A stretch of DNA of 6,069 nt from Methanobacteriota archaeon (GCA_009779205.1 WRER01000060.1:1-6069); one strand, 5' to 3'. Positions 1 to 6,048 are shown, numbered from the stretch's first letter. Numbers and translations are program-made. The notes: a model not told the origin generated them from the sequence alone.

Positions 1-171
1 ACTCAGATCAATGCCGACAAACTCCATTCAAAAGCAAAATGGACTCCTTTTGAAGGAATGGATGCGATATTTCCGTCAGTTGTTCTTCTCTCAGGTCAGG
101 TGGCATATGATGCAGGATCAGATCGATTTGCAAAAAAGGAAGTGAAATGGTTTTGCAGATCATCTGATTGA
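1..171 (+). CDS. pyrC: Dihydroorotase, C-terminal end (partial)
   Basis: An open frame enters from the left edge in frame 1 and stops at TGA 169-171, giving the last 56 residues of a protein. The peptide has the look of the C-terminal tail of a type I dihydroorotase: an I-N-A-D stretch, then SKAKWTPFEGM, then a hydrophobic strand (FPSVVLLSGQVAYD). In that family this segment is the small beta domain after the metal-dependent amidohydrolase barrel, where a W-(S/T)-P-(F/Y)-E-G motif precedes the last strands. The enzyme closes carbamoyl-aspartate to dihydroorotate in cytoplasmic pyrimidine synthesis. The metal ligands and catalytic Asp lie left of the window and cannot be checked. The frame has no interruption. 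The last residues (KKEVKWFCRSSD) are polar and probably a variable tail. A related cyclic amidohydrolase, such as a hydantoinase or allantoinase, is the alternative. The gene converges on the UbiB-like gene. The assignment rests on remembered family motifs. Confidence 0.72.
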   Translation, partial: TQINADKLHSKAKWTPFEGMDAIFPSVVLLSGQVAYDAGSDRFAKKEVKWFCRSSD

Positions 172-178
172 TGACATT

Positions 179-198
179 GAGGCTTCCTCAGAAGCCTC
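179..198 (+). terminator. Hairpin after pyrC, possible 3' end signal
   Basis: GAGGCTT (179-185) and AAGCCTC (192-198) form a perfect 7-bp stem with a 6-base loop, starting seven bases after the pyrC stop codon. No T-run follows, so it is not a classical intrinsic terminator. Archaeal termination depends mainly on T-tracts, so this stem may instead protect the 3' end of the messenger. The structure is seen directly; the role is inferred. Confidence 0.4.
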
Positions 199-276
199 TA
201 ACCATTTGGATTCTCGATATTAGCCCTATAAAAGCCTTAATTTCCATCTGGATTGCATAGAGGCGGTTCGTCATTA

Positions 277-391
277 TAGGACTTACGCAAAAATCAACAC
301 AACTTAAATGCTTATTAACTTAAAATAATTAATTGAAGTAATTTAATTAAGGCATTATGATGTACAAACGTGCAATTTTGCGTAAATCCTA
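277..391. mobile_element. MITE-like palindromic element, 111 bp between TA dinucleotides
   Basis: Terminal inverted repeats lie at 279-292 (GGACTTACGCAAAA) and 376-389 (TTTTGCGTAAATCC) and match at 13 of 14 positions. Both ends are flanked by TA (277-278 and 390-391), consistent with a TA target duplication. The interior is also nearly self-complementary. AATGC 307-311 pairs with GCATT 352-356, followed inward by TTA/TTAA stretches with single-base bulges, and the fold closes around 335, the exact middle of the element. It encodes nothing and is strongly AT-rich. Non-coding length, inverted ends, a central axis and a TA flank are the marks of a miniature inverted-repeat element mobilised by a transposase encoded elsewhere. 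TA duplication suggests an IS630/Tc1-type donor, but other families with TA or TNA targets are possible. From memory, ends of the GGACTTACGCA type recur in archaeal and cyanobacterial elements; I cannot name the family. Confidence 0.65.
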
Positions 392-481
392 AGAAGGAAA
401 AGGAAGAGAAATGTGAAAAATGGTTTTGCCGAAAGGATTAACTCTTCAAAATCGGGTGAAATGGGTGGGAAAATGAATGAT

Positions 482-495
482 CGCTAAAAAAGAGG
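482..495 (-). terminator. T-run downstream of the UbiB-like gene
   Basis: On the minus strand a run of six T (486-491) lies about 50 bases after the stop of the UbiB-like gene, between CCTC and AGCG. Archaeal RNA polymerase ends transcription at T-rich tracts without needing a strong hairpin, so this is the best candidate end for the minus-strand transcript. Only the tract is seen; no mapping supports it. Confidence 0.35.
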
Positions 496-539
496 CGCGG
501 AATGTGGGAGTACTATTGCATCTACCCCTTTAACCGACT

Positions 540-2177
540 TCACTCCATAATGGCTTTTAAAAGGAGCATAATGCCAAATGTTACTGCAATTACATAAATA
601 GCACCAGCAAACCAGCTAAATGTCTCATTTGTCGATAGGTATGGTGAATTTAGAGCGAGTGAAGATCCAACTACTAAGGCCCCAATGAGAAGGCCCATCA
701 CCATTCGATCAGTGGCATGGGAGATTGCAGTGGAAAGAGCTTGAAGCTCAGGCGATTTTATCGTGAATGTAAACTTTCCAGATGATACATTCTGCATAAC
801 AGATGTTATATTTCGCGGCAAGTCCGCAATAGTGGTTGCAATAGTGAATAGTAAATGGGGGAAATTTTTCACGTTCTGTAGCGTCAAGATTTCATTTTCC
901 ATCATTTTTGTGAGATAGGGCTGCACTTCTTTTCTAAAGTTAAACGCAGGGTCCAATGTGATCGCAACATCATACACCATCCATATGACTTTGAGTACCT
1001 GCATTAATGATGATGGAACCTGAATTTCATACTCCTGCATGAGTTCCAGCAAAGAATCCATAAGAGAACCAAAATCCATTGCACGAACATCTGTAGCTGC
1101 ATTAACTTGAAGAACATAATTGAGTTCATCCAGAAATTTTTCAGAAGTTGGTATATTCATACCAAAAGCTCGAAATGCATCACAGACATTTTCAACGTCC
1201 ATATCCACAATTGAAAGTAATAACTTTATGAAATGAATTCTGCGTTCCTGACGCAGCAGGCCAACCATTCCGAAGTCTATGAAAATAAGTGTTCCATCCG
1301 GAGTAAACATCACATTGCCAGGATGAGGATCAGAATGAAAGAACCCATCAATAAATACCATCTGAAGATAAGCCTGAAATCCGGCGACAGCAAGGGATGT
1401 TGGATTGATACCATACATCTGCATCGCTTCGACATTGTCGATACGAAATCCCTCAACAAACTCCATTGTGAGAACTGTTGATCCCGAGTATTCCCAGTAT
1501 ATTTTTGGAGCTCGCACCTTTGGATTTGAAGAAAAGTTTGTATTCAGTCTGTCAGCATTCGTACCTTCGTGCACGAAGTTTAGCTCTTGATAGATCTGTG
1601 TGACAAACTCGCTGACGATTCCTCTTGGATTATAAGGCTTGACATTTGGAATAATGATCTCGATAAGCTCTGCCAATGTCTCAAGGAGAGGAAGATCGAC
1701 AGCGACCTGCTCTCTGATTCCGGGTCGTTTGACTTTAATTGCTACAGCTGAGCCGTCATGTAGTACTGCTCTATGTACTTGTGAGATAGAGGCGGCTGCA
1801 AATGCTTCACTATCAAATGTTGCAAACGCACTCTCAATCGGTCCACAGACTGATTCAATTGTATCTTTTACAGCTTCAAACGGAAGGGGAGGTACTTTGT
1901 CCTGTAACTTTTCGAGTTCGTGACAGAGTTCAATAGGAAAAGTTTCTCTTCTGGTGCTTAAGATTTGGCCAAATTTGACGAAAGTTGCTCCAAGATCTTC
2001 AATGGCCATTCTAAAGCGAACATAGGGAGGGAGATCATAGACATCTGGATGCAACCTCTTTTGAATCTCCAGTTTTTCATATCCAGGAGATAGATCTTCT
2101 AGTAAAAGAGAACCAAATCCATAATAAAACAAAACATCAACTATCTCAGCGTACCGCTTGAACTCTGCATCAAACAT
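540..2177 (-). CDS. UbiB/ABC1/ADCK-family atypical protein kinase-like protein
   Basis: This 545-residue protein has the full set of ABC1/UbiB family motifs. The KxGQ motif is at K68-Q71 inside FVKFGQILSTR. The alanine-rich loop that replaces the usual glycine loop is at 127-136 (AAASISQVHR). The ATP-site lysine is K148 in VAIKVKRPG. An E-x-D-like segment at 198-204 reads ELNFVHE, with Asn where Asp is usual. The catalytic loop HSDPHPGN spans 281-288 (D283, N288) and the DFG motif 301-303. Two hydrophobic helices near 494-513 and 523-543 would anchor the C terminus in the membrane. Length is typical of the family. In bacteria and mitochondria, relatives act as ATPases or kinases supporting ubiquinone synthesis. 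Methanogens lack ubiquinone, so the substrate is unknown; a role in isoprenoid or methanophenazine-type lipid metabolism is only a guess. ATG 2175-2177 has no clear ribosome binding site. The gene lies 112 bases after the EamA-like gene and may be co-transcribed or separately started. Confidence 0.93.
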   Translation of the reverse strand: MFDAEFKRYAEIVDVLFYYGFGSLLLEDLSPGYEKLEIQKRLHPDVYDLPPYVRFRMAIEDLGATFVKFGQILSTRRETFPIELCHELEKLQDKVPPLPFEAVKDTIESVCGPIESAFATFDSEAFAAASISQVHRAVLHDGSAVAIKVKRPGIREQVAVDLPLLETLAELIEIIIPNVKPYNPRGIVSEFVTQIYQELNFVHEGTNADRLNTNFSSNPKVRAPKIYWEYSGSTVLTMEFVEGFRIDNVEAMQMYGINPTSLAVAGFQAYLQMVFIDGFFHSDPHPGNVMFTPDGTLIFIDFGMVGLLRQERRIHFIKLLLSIVDMDVENVCDAFRAFGMNIPTSEKFLDELNYVLQVNAATDVRAMDFGSLMDSLLELMQEYEIQVPSSLMQVLKVIWMVYDVAITLDPAFNFRKEVQPYLTKMMENEILTLQNVKNFPHLLFTIATTIADLPRNITSVMQNVSSGKFTFTIKSPELQALSTAISHATDRMVMGLLIGALVVGSSLALNSPYLSTNETFSWFAGAIYVIAVTFGIMLLLKAIME

Positions 2178-2200
2178 GCTACCATTTATTTTGATTTTTG

Positions 2201-2210
2201 AGATTATAGG
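2201..2210 (-). promoter_or_regulatory. Candidate TATA-like box for a near-leaderless UbiB-like transcript
   Basis: On the minus strand CCTATAATCT lies with its centre about 28 bases before the ATG at 2177. Archaeal TATA boxes sit about 25 bases before the transcript start, which would put the start within a few bases of the ATG. That would explain the absence of a Shine-Dalgarno sequence. The match to a canonical TTTATATA box is only moderate. Confidence 0.3.
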
Positions 2211-2252
2211 AGTTACGGGTTTCTTTGCTTGCTTTTCATTTCAGTGTAGAGT

Positions 2253-2266
2253 CCATATACATGTAT
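2253..2266 (-). promoter_or_regulatory. Alternative TATA-like site overlapping a 10-bp palindrome
   Basis: The perfect palindrome ATACATGTAT (2257-2266) overlaps the minus-strand TATA-like string TGTATATGG, in the gap between the EamA-like and UbiB-like genes. As a promoter it would give a leader of roughly 50-55 bases before the UbiB-like start. As an operator it could bind a small dimeric regulator. A 10-bp palindrome in AT-rich DNA can also arise by chance. Confidence 0.2.
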
Positions 2267-2289
2267 CGTGAATCAAAACGGTTAGAAGT

Positions 2290-2646
2290 TTATGTCTGGA
2301 CAATCACAAGAATTCCTAAAATAACAATGAGTGTTCCAACAATCCGAAGTGCAGGTAATTCTTCATTAAATAGAAATTTCGATGCAAGCAATACAATAAT
2401 AAATGTCAATGCAATGAATGGATAGACATAACTGAGGTCTTTTCTGGAAAGTGCAACAAGCCAACAGAGCATACTCAATCCATACATACCAACGCCTAAA
2501 ACGACATATGGATTTAATGCCATGCTCACTAAGGTATCGAGATTAAGCTCAGTAATGGCTCCTTCAATATTCATGCCCCATTTCCATGTGATTTGACCAA
2601 GAGATGCAAATGTTATGCCAATAAGAATGATGATAAGAACGTCCAC
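2290..2646 (-). CDS. EamA/SMR-type four-helix membrane protein, ArnE/ArnF-like putative lipid-sugar flippase subunit
   Basis: This 118-residue protein is almost entirely membrane: helices near 2-20, 48-66, 71-91 and 100-117, with a polar loop at about 24-45. Its size matches the small multidrug resistance/EamA half-transporters. From memory it follows ArnE closely. An A-S-x-x-G-Q-x-x-x-K segment ends helix 1 (13-22), and a GLSMLCWLVAL-like helix 2 is followed by a short charged turn. SYVYPFIAL lies in helix 3, and NEELP (94-98) precedes a Gly-rich helix 4. The membrane Glu of drug-exporting SMR proteins (E14 in EmrE) is absent; residue 14 is Ala. This argues against cation drug export and for lipid-linked sugar flipping. 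The start is GTG at 2644-2646, one base after the GT2 stop, with AGGAGA at 2651-2656 as ribosome binding site. An overlapping ATG (2646-2648) is in another frame and stops after 11 codons. Such proteins probably work as dimers. The sugar substrate is unknown. Confidence 0.85.
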   Translation of the reverse strand: MDVLIIILIGITFASLGQITWKWGMNIEGAITELNLDTLVSMALNPYVVLGVGMYGLSMLCWLVALSRKDLSYVYPFIALTFIIVLLASKFLFNEELPALRIVGTLIVILGILVIVQT

Positions 2647-2647
2647 A

Positions 2648-3598
2648 TTATCTCCTTTTCTCGTTTTCGTTTAAAGCAATTATTCTATTTTCAATCCTAT
2701 CCATCTTTTTAGAGAGATAATCTATTAAAAGAGCGAATGAAAACGTTTGTATGCCGAGCAGTATTAAAAAAATAGCAATCACCGGAAAATATGCATGATT
2801 GAGATCATGCACAGTAAAACGTTCGTGCAAGCTATATATCCCAAACAAAAGTCCGATGATAATCAACGTGATGCTCGGACTTAAAATCATCTTTCCAAGA
2901 GGTGATGTCTCGTTCCAGGCAATTGAGACGAGGCCACGAAACATGTGAATGCCGTCACGAATAGGATGTAATTTTGAGACACCAACACGTTCTCTATACA
3001 CAATGGGAATTTCTGCAATTCTATATCCCAGCTTTGCAGCACGAACTGTCATCTTTGTCTCAAATTCAAGACTTCGGGCAGTAACATCCAGCATAGGCAT
3101 CATCTTTTTAAACAGTGCCCGGTACCCGGTCTGTGCGTCCAAAACTACCTTTCCACTGATGTACCCCGCAAGACTTGAAAAGATGGTGTTACCTATCCTA
3201 TTAAAAAACGGAATGTTTTCCCGCTCAATAATCCGTGCACCAAGAACGAGATCTGCCAGACCTTCCTCTAAAATGTGCACCATTTCAGGAACATAACATG
3301 CAGGATACGTGCAATCTGCATCAGTAAAGATAATGATATCTCCGGAGGCATGTTGGACTCCGGTGCGCAAAGCTCCGACTTTTCCCTGGTTTGTTGTATG
3401 CTGAAAAACTTTAACCTTGGCATCAGCATGGGTAATGGCTCTTACATACGTTTCATCAGACGAACCATCATCTACAACAATGATTTCATCAACATATGGG
3501 TAATACTCATTAATTACTGAAATAATTGCTTCTTGTTCATTGTACGCTGGGATTACGAGGGACACATGTATTGTATCGATTATTAGAGTTTCCTTCAT
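2648..3598 (-). CDS. Family 2 glycosyltransferase, polyprenyl-phosphate sugar synthase type
   Basis: This 316-residue protein has an N-terminal GT-A domain and a C-terminal membrane pair. Visible motifs are PAYNE (17-21), VVDDGSSD (41-48) for nucleotide binding, NQGKVGALRTG (70-80), and the metal-binding TDAD (92-95). QTGYRA (156-161) and EFE (178-180) follow, and RERVGVSKL (202-210) matches the R-E-R-x-G-x-S-K signature of dolichol-phosphate-mannose and ArnC-like synthases. Hydrophobic helices lie near 236-256 and 270-294, and a charged tail (296-316) follows, so the catalytic domain should face the cytoplasm. The expected reaction moves a sugar from a nucleotide sugar to a polyprenyl (dolichyl) phosphate; the sugar cannot be told. 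All catalytic residues I can check are present. ATG 3596-3598 is the only start that keeps the whole first strand. Upstream, GAGAGTG is a weak ribosome binding site. The gene follows the GT-C-like gene by 55 bases and abuts the EamA-like gene, so it is very probably in one operon. Confidence 0.92.
   Translation of the reverse strand: MKETLIIDTIHVSLVIPAYNEQEAIISVINEYYPYVDEIIVVDDGSSDETYVRAITHADAKVKVFQHTTNQGKVGALRTGVQHASGDIIIFTDADCTYPACYVPEMVHILEEGLADLVLGARIIERENIPFFNRIGNTIFSSLAGYISGKVVLDAQTGYRALFKKMMPMLDVTARSLEFETKMTVRAAKLGYRIAEIPIVYRERVGVSKLHPIRDGIHMFRGLVSIAWNETSPLGKMILSPSITLIIIGLLFGIYSLHERFTVHDLNHAYFPVIAIFLILLGIQTFSFALLIDYLSKKMDRIENRIIALNENEKRR
2651..2656 (-). promoter_or_regulatory. Ribosome binding site of the EamA-like gene, inside the GT2 coding end
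   Basis: AGGAGA lies within the last Arg codons of the GT2 gene and ends four bases before the GTG start at 2646. It decides in favour of GTG over the out-of-frame ATG that overlaps it, and implies that the two genes are translationally coupled. Confidence 0.75.
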
Positions 3599-3653
3599 GC
3601 AACACTCTCAAAATAAATGTTATGTCTTTGCCTCTTCATTCAAACCATTTTAT

Positions 3654-5738
3654 CTATTTATCTAATAAAATATCTAAGAAAATAAAACTCATGCATCTGT
3701 CTGATATCAATGCAAGTTCCGGAATATCCCATAATGGTATACATCCATCTGACTCGAATGTAATGTCATTATTTCCCTGATGTAATACGATTGGACCAGT
3801 CACTGTACTATCTTGTGAAACAGAAAAAGAGCCAAAATTTTCTTCATTCACATAGAGTGTCAGCTCTTTATCTCCGTATACTGAGTCAACTACCAGAGTA
3901 AGATTATATCTCCCATCTTTTGGAGCATATGCGTTTATGTAACCTACATCTTTCATATATGCTGTATATCCTGACTCTATCAGGCCATACCAGCCAGCTT
4001 TAGCGGTGATAATAACATCATCAGGCCATAGGCGTGGTTCAGGAAGAATCTCATAGACTAGAGTTGATCCAAATATTCCTACCAGCTTCACTGCTTCATA
4101 TTCCAAGACATTGTTGCTGACCTGCTCTTTAATGACCTGAATGGCTTTTTCTTTGTTCTCAGTAGGAACATTTAGCAGATCAGCAGTGCGATCACCATGG
4201 AGGAACACATATCGAACACCCCGATCCTGAAGAACAGATATTGATTTATTCGAGGGAAATTCTCCCATTAAACGCATAATTTTCGATGATGCTTCGATAT
4301 CTCTTCCGGAATATCCATTCACAAGCGGATGCCAGTGGTACATAGAGTAATAGAGGTAAAGTGGATTGTCTTCAAGCCATCTTGATGGGATCTCAATAAT
4401 CGGATCATTGTTCGATTGGTTTAGCAGCCATAGATACACATCAGGGAGATCTTTTCCAACAGGCATCTCATGAGATATGTGCACCGGCACATGCCAAGAT
4501 CCAGCGATTACAAGCAAAATCAACCCAAGTCCAACAATCATGGGATATATATTGTCATTTTTAAATTTGTCTATGGTAGAGATGCGTGACAGAATTGCGG
4601 CAGTACCAAATCCGGCAAGAATTGCCACAGCAAAGTGAACAAGGATGACATATCGATCAACAGCACGGATAAGCCCGAGTGTTGGAAACAGTTTATATGC
4701 ATAAAAGTAGGGGAGGAGAATATCCGTTGCAGATCCTGCAATTTTTAACACAGGACCAAGCATGAGAATAACACCCACAATTCCAATGCATGCAAAAATA
4801 AGTGTACGTTTTTGCTTTTGTATCCACGAATTTTTTTCTCCTTTTGCTGAAATAGGCATACATAAACCTACCAAGGCAAGTATCAATCCAATCGGACCAA
4901 GATATGTAACAAATTTGATCGGATCAAGAGACCATGCGGACTCGAGCGGCATATCAATTGTACGATTTGCATTATATTGCTCACTCGCTTCAAGATAAGG
5001 AAGTGCAATAGGCACGATACAAATTATCGTAATAAGCAGAGCCAGCAAAATAAAGCAGAGATTGCGCGGAGCTAAAAGAGCTTTTCGGACATTGCTATCT
5101 AGGATAAATAGTCCAATAACGTACAGTGCACCAATAATCGCTGCAAACACTGCAGTATGCCAACTCATAAACACAGACCAGATAAAGAAAAGTGTAGCAA
5201 GGGCTAAATCGCGAGTTTTTTGTTCACAGAGATATCGATCGAGGAATAAAAGCATGAATGGAATCCATTGAACTGTAAGAAGATGAAACTGGATTCCAAA
5301 GCGAATTGTACAAAATGCAAATAATATTCCAGCGACAATTGATGCGTATCGATTTTTCGTGAATCTATATGTAAAAAGATAGGTACCGAATCCACAGAGT
5401 ACGAACGTCAAAAGTTCGATAAAATTATATATAAAGACAGGATCTGCAGAAAGCAGAGAAAGTGGAACGGTGAACGGTACCAGTCCAAGCATATGCTCAG
5501 ACATGGCAAATGAGTTTGCTGCAGGGTAAAAGATATTTGCATGAAATACATTCAATGGATCTGTCATGATGGCATGTGTTCCCCATGCAAGAACCCAGCA
5601 ATTAAATACATCATCTCCACCTTCAAGATTTGTACTGAGATGAAATGCAGCAGGATATGTAAGAACAATGGTGAGTAGGGTGAATAATAAAAAAACACCT
5701 AAATACGCTTTAATTTGATTTTTGTGTGTGTTTTCCAT
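3654..5738 (-). CDS. Polytopic membrane protein of GT-C architecture, putative lipid-linked-sugar glycosyltransferase
   Basis: From the preferred ATG (5736-5738) the protein has 694 residues; numbering below uses that start. Residues 10 to about 415 hold roughly 11-12 membrane helices, and residues 416-694 form a soluble domain. The first extracytoplasmic loop carries GGDD (40-43), where GT-C enzymes keep their catalytic acidic residues, and SEHMLG (80-85) follows before the next helices. A loop with L-I-R-A-V-D-R-Y (356-363) precedes a late helix, as in related GT-C-like proteins. The soluble part has IPSRW (450-454), NGYSGRD (474-480), GVRYVFLHGDR (507-517) and a strand-rich end (about 570-694) that looks like a beta-sandwich closing with RCMSFIF (681-687). 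GT-C enzymes move a sugar from a polyprenyl phosphate to an acceptor outside the membrane. Being first in an operon with a GT2 synthase and an ArnE-like flippase supports that job. The upstream ATG at 5748-5750 would add four residues. It has no ribosome binding site and overlaps the one serving the second ATG. The family is not named with certainty. Confidence 0.85.
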   Translation of the reverse strand: MENTHKNQIKAYLGVFLLFTLLTIVLTYPAAFHLSTNLEGGDDVFNCWVLAWGTHAIMTDPLNVFHANIFYPAANSFAMSEHMLGLVPFTVPLSLLSADPVFIYNFIELLTFVLCGFGTYLFTYRFTKNRYASIVAGILFAFCTIRFGIQFHLLTVQWIPFMLLFLDRYLCEQKTRDLALATLFFIWSVFMSWHTAVFAAIIGALYVIGLFILDSNVRKALLAPRNLCFILLALLITIICIVPIALPYLEASEQYNANRTIDMPLESAWSLDPIKFVTYLGPIGLILALVGLCMPISAKGEKNSWIQKQKRTLIFACIGIVGVILMLGPVLKIAGSATDILLPYFYAYKLFPTLGLIRAVDRYVILVHFAVAILAGFGTAAILSRISTIDKFKNDNIYPMIVGLGLILLVIAGSWHVPVHISHEMPVGKDLPDVYLWLLNQSNNDPIIEIPSRWLEDNPLYLYYSMYHWHPLVNGYSGRDIEASSKIMRLMGEFPSNKSISVLQDRGVRYVFLHGDRTADLLNVPTENKEKAIQVIKEQVSNNVLEYEAVKLVGIFGSTLVYEILPEPRLWPDDVIITAKAGWYGLIESGYTAYMKDVGYINAYAPKDGRYNLTLVVDSVYGDKELTLYVNEENFGSFSVSQDSTVTGPIVLHQGNNDITFESDGCIPLWDIPELALISDRCMSFIFLDILLDK

Positions 5739-5743
5739 TGATT

Positions 5744-5748
5744 TCTCC
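5744..5748 (-). promoter_or_regulatory. Ribosome binding site that decides the GT-C-like start
   Basis: GGAGA on the minus strand ends five bases before the ATG at 5738. It overlaps the first of two in-frame ATGs (5748-5750), which itself has only AT-rich sequence upstream. This makes the second ATG the likelier start. Confidence 0.6.
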
Positions 5749-5765
5749 ATGATATTTAGCTAGCT

Positions 5766-5775
5766 CATATACAAA
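5766..5775 (-). promoter_or_regulatory. Candidate TATA box of the glycosylation operon
   Basis: TTTGTATATG on the minus strand is centred about 33 bases before the preferred ATG, with purine-rich sequence before it that could serve as a TFB-recognition element. A start about 25 bases downstream would fall near 5745, close to the GGAGA site, giving a very short leader. An AAACGTTT palindrome (5773-5780) overlaps its upstream edge and could be an operator. The spacing is tight, so a start at the upper end of the range is needed to keep the whole ribosome binding site. Confidence 0.4.
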
Positions 5776-5898
5776 CGTTTATGTGTTGTTGTTTTCATGT
5801 ATATTTTCATCGCCATACTATTTAGTTTTCTGCAATTCCTCTTTTATTTCGGCCATTGAACGATGCGCCGCAAAAATGTTCCTTTATGAGTTAGCCAA

Positions 5899-5929
5899 AA
5901 TCCTCTTTTTCTCTCAACAATAGAGGATT
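5899..5929. repeat. Inverted repeat AATCCTCT / AGAGGATT
   Basis: AATCCTCT (5899-5906) and AGAGGATT (5922-5929) pair perfectly over 8 bp across a 15-base loop. CC at 5895-5896 and GG at 5930-5931 can extend the stem across a small bulge. If transcription starts at the distal TATA candidate, this stem lies in the operon leader. It could be an RNA hairpin or a protein-binding site. Confidence 0.45.
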
Positions 5930-5971
5930 GGGTGCCATTTAATCTTTTGAAAGTGATCGGACAAAACAAAT

Positions 5972-5983
5972 GATATTTAAACC
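5972..5983 (-). promoter_or_regulatory. Distal archaeal TATA-box candidate
   Basis: On the minus strand GGTTTAAATATC contains TTTAAATA, close to the canonical archaeal TATA box, with a purine-rich GGAAAAGG stretch just upstream that suits a TFB-recognition element. Transcription would start near 5950-5955, leaving a leader of about 210 bases before the GT-C-like gene, or making a separate small RNA. The core is partly symmetrical, so it could instead serve a plus-strand transcript leaving the window. Confidence 0.4.
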
Positions 5984-6036
5984 TTTTCCAACAGAGGATG
6001 ATTTATTGTAACTATTCAGTTGCCTAAGCTCCTCTT

Positions 6037-6048
6037 ACCGAAAACGGT
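6037..6048. repeat. Small perfect hairpin ACCG-AAAA-CGGT
   Basis: ACCG (6037-6040) and CGGT (6045-6048) pair across an AAAA loop. A wider CCTAA (6023-6027) / TTAGG (6053-6057) pair encloses it, with unequal arms. It sits at the window edge, so its gene context is not visible; it could belong to the end of a neighbouring transcript or an operator. Confidence 0.3.

Larger units (their letters stand above)
172..539. other. Convergent intergenic region (pyrC 3' end / UbiB-like gene 3' end)
   Basis: This 368-base gap separates the ends of two convergent genes. It contains a short hairpin right after pyrC (179-198), a TA-flanked palindromic element (277-391) and an A6 tract that is a T6 run on the minus strand (486-491). 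The remainder is AT-rich with purine-rich stretches around 392-420. I found no credible coding frame: the best is an 18-codon ATG frame at 420-476 with no ribosome binding site and no recognisable peptide. No tRNA cloverleaf or other structured RNA was recognised. Confidence 0.7.

Noticed and set aside
202..254. Near-direct repeat CCATTTGGATT (202-212) and CCATCTGGATT (244-254)
   Set aside because: Two imperfect 11-base copies with no further pattern; probably chance.
142..429. Repeated AAATGGTTTTGC (145-156 and 418-429), each preceded by purine-rich sequence and GTGAAA, on either side of the MITE
   Set aside because: Twelve exact bases with a 2-base difference upstream is suggestive of an old duplication but too short to separate from chance in AT-rich DNA.
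420..476. 18-codon ATG frame in the convergent gap
   Set aside because: Too short, no ribosome binding site at a useful distance, and no recognisable peptide.
1233..1923. Plus-strand open frames of 61-94 codons opposite the UbiB-like gene
   Set aside because: They are antisense to a gene with complete family motifs, have no ribosome binding sites, and their peptides are rich in Ser/Thr/Ile without recognisable domains.
2949..3780. Plus-strand open frames of 81-115 codons opposite the GT2 gene and its upstream gap
   Set aside because: They are antisense to the strongly conserved GT2 gene, overlap one another in different frames, and show no family features.
4762..5395. Short frames on both strands (plus 4762-4998 and 5062-5271; minus 5204-5395) inside the GT-C-like gene
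   Set aside because: They lie fully within a well-supported membrane-protein gene and are best explained as frame shadows.
5818..5880. Possible remnant of a protein C terminus ending in MAEIKEELQKTK (minus strand)
   Set aside because: The peptide looks natural, but the frame is closed by a stop about 20 codons upstream and nothing in adjacent frames continues it convincingly. Not enough for a pseudogene call.
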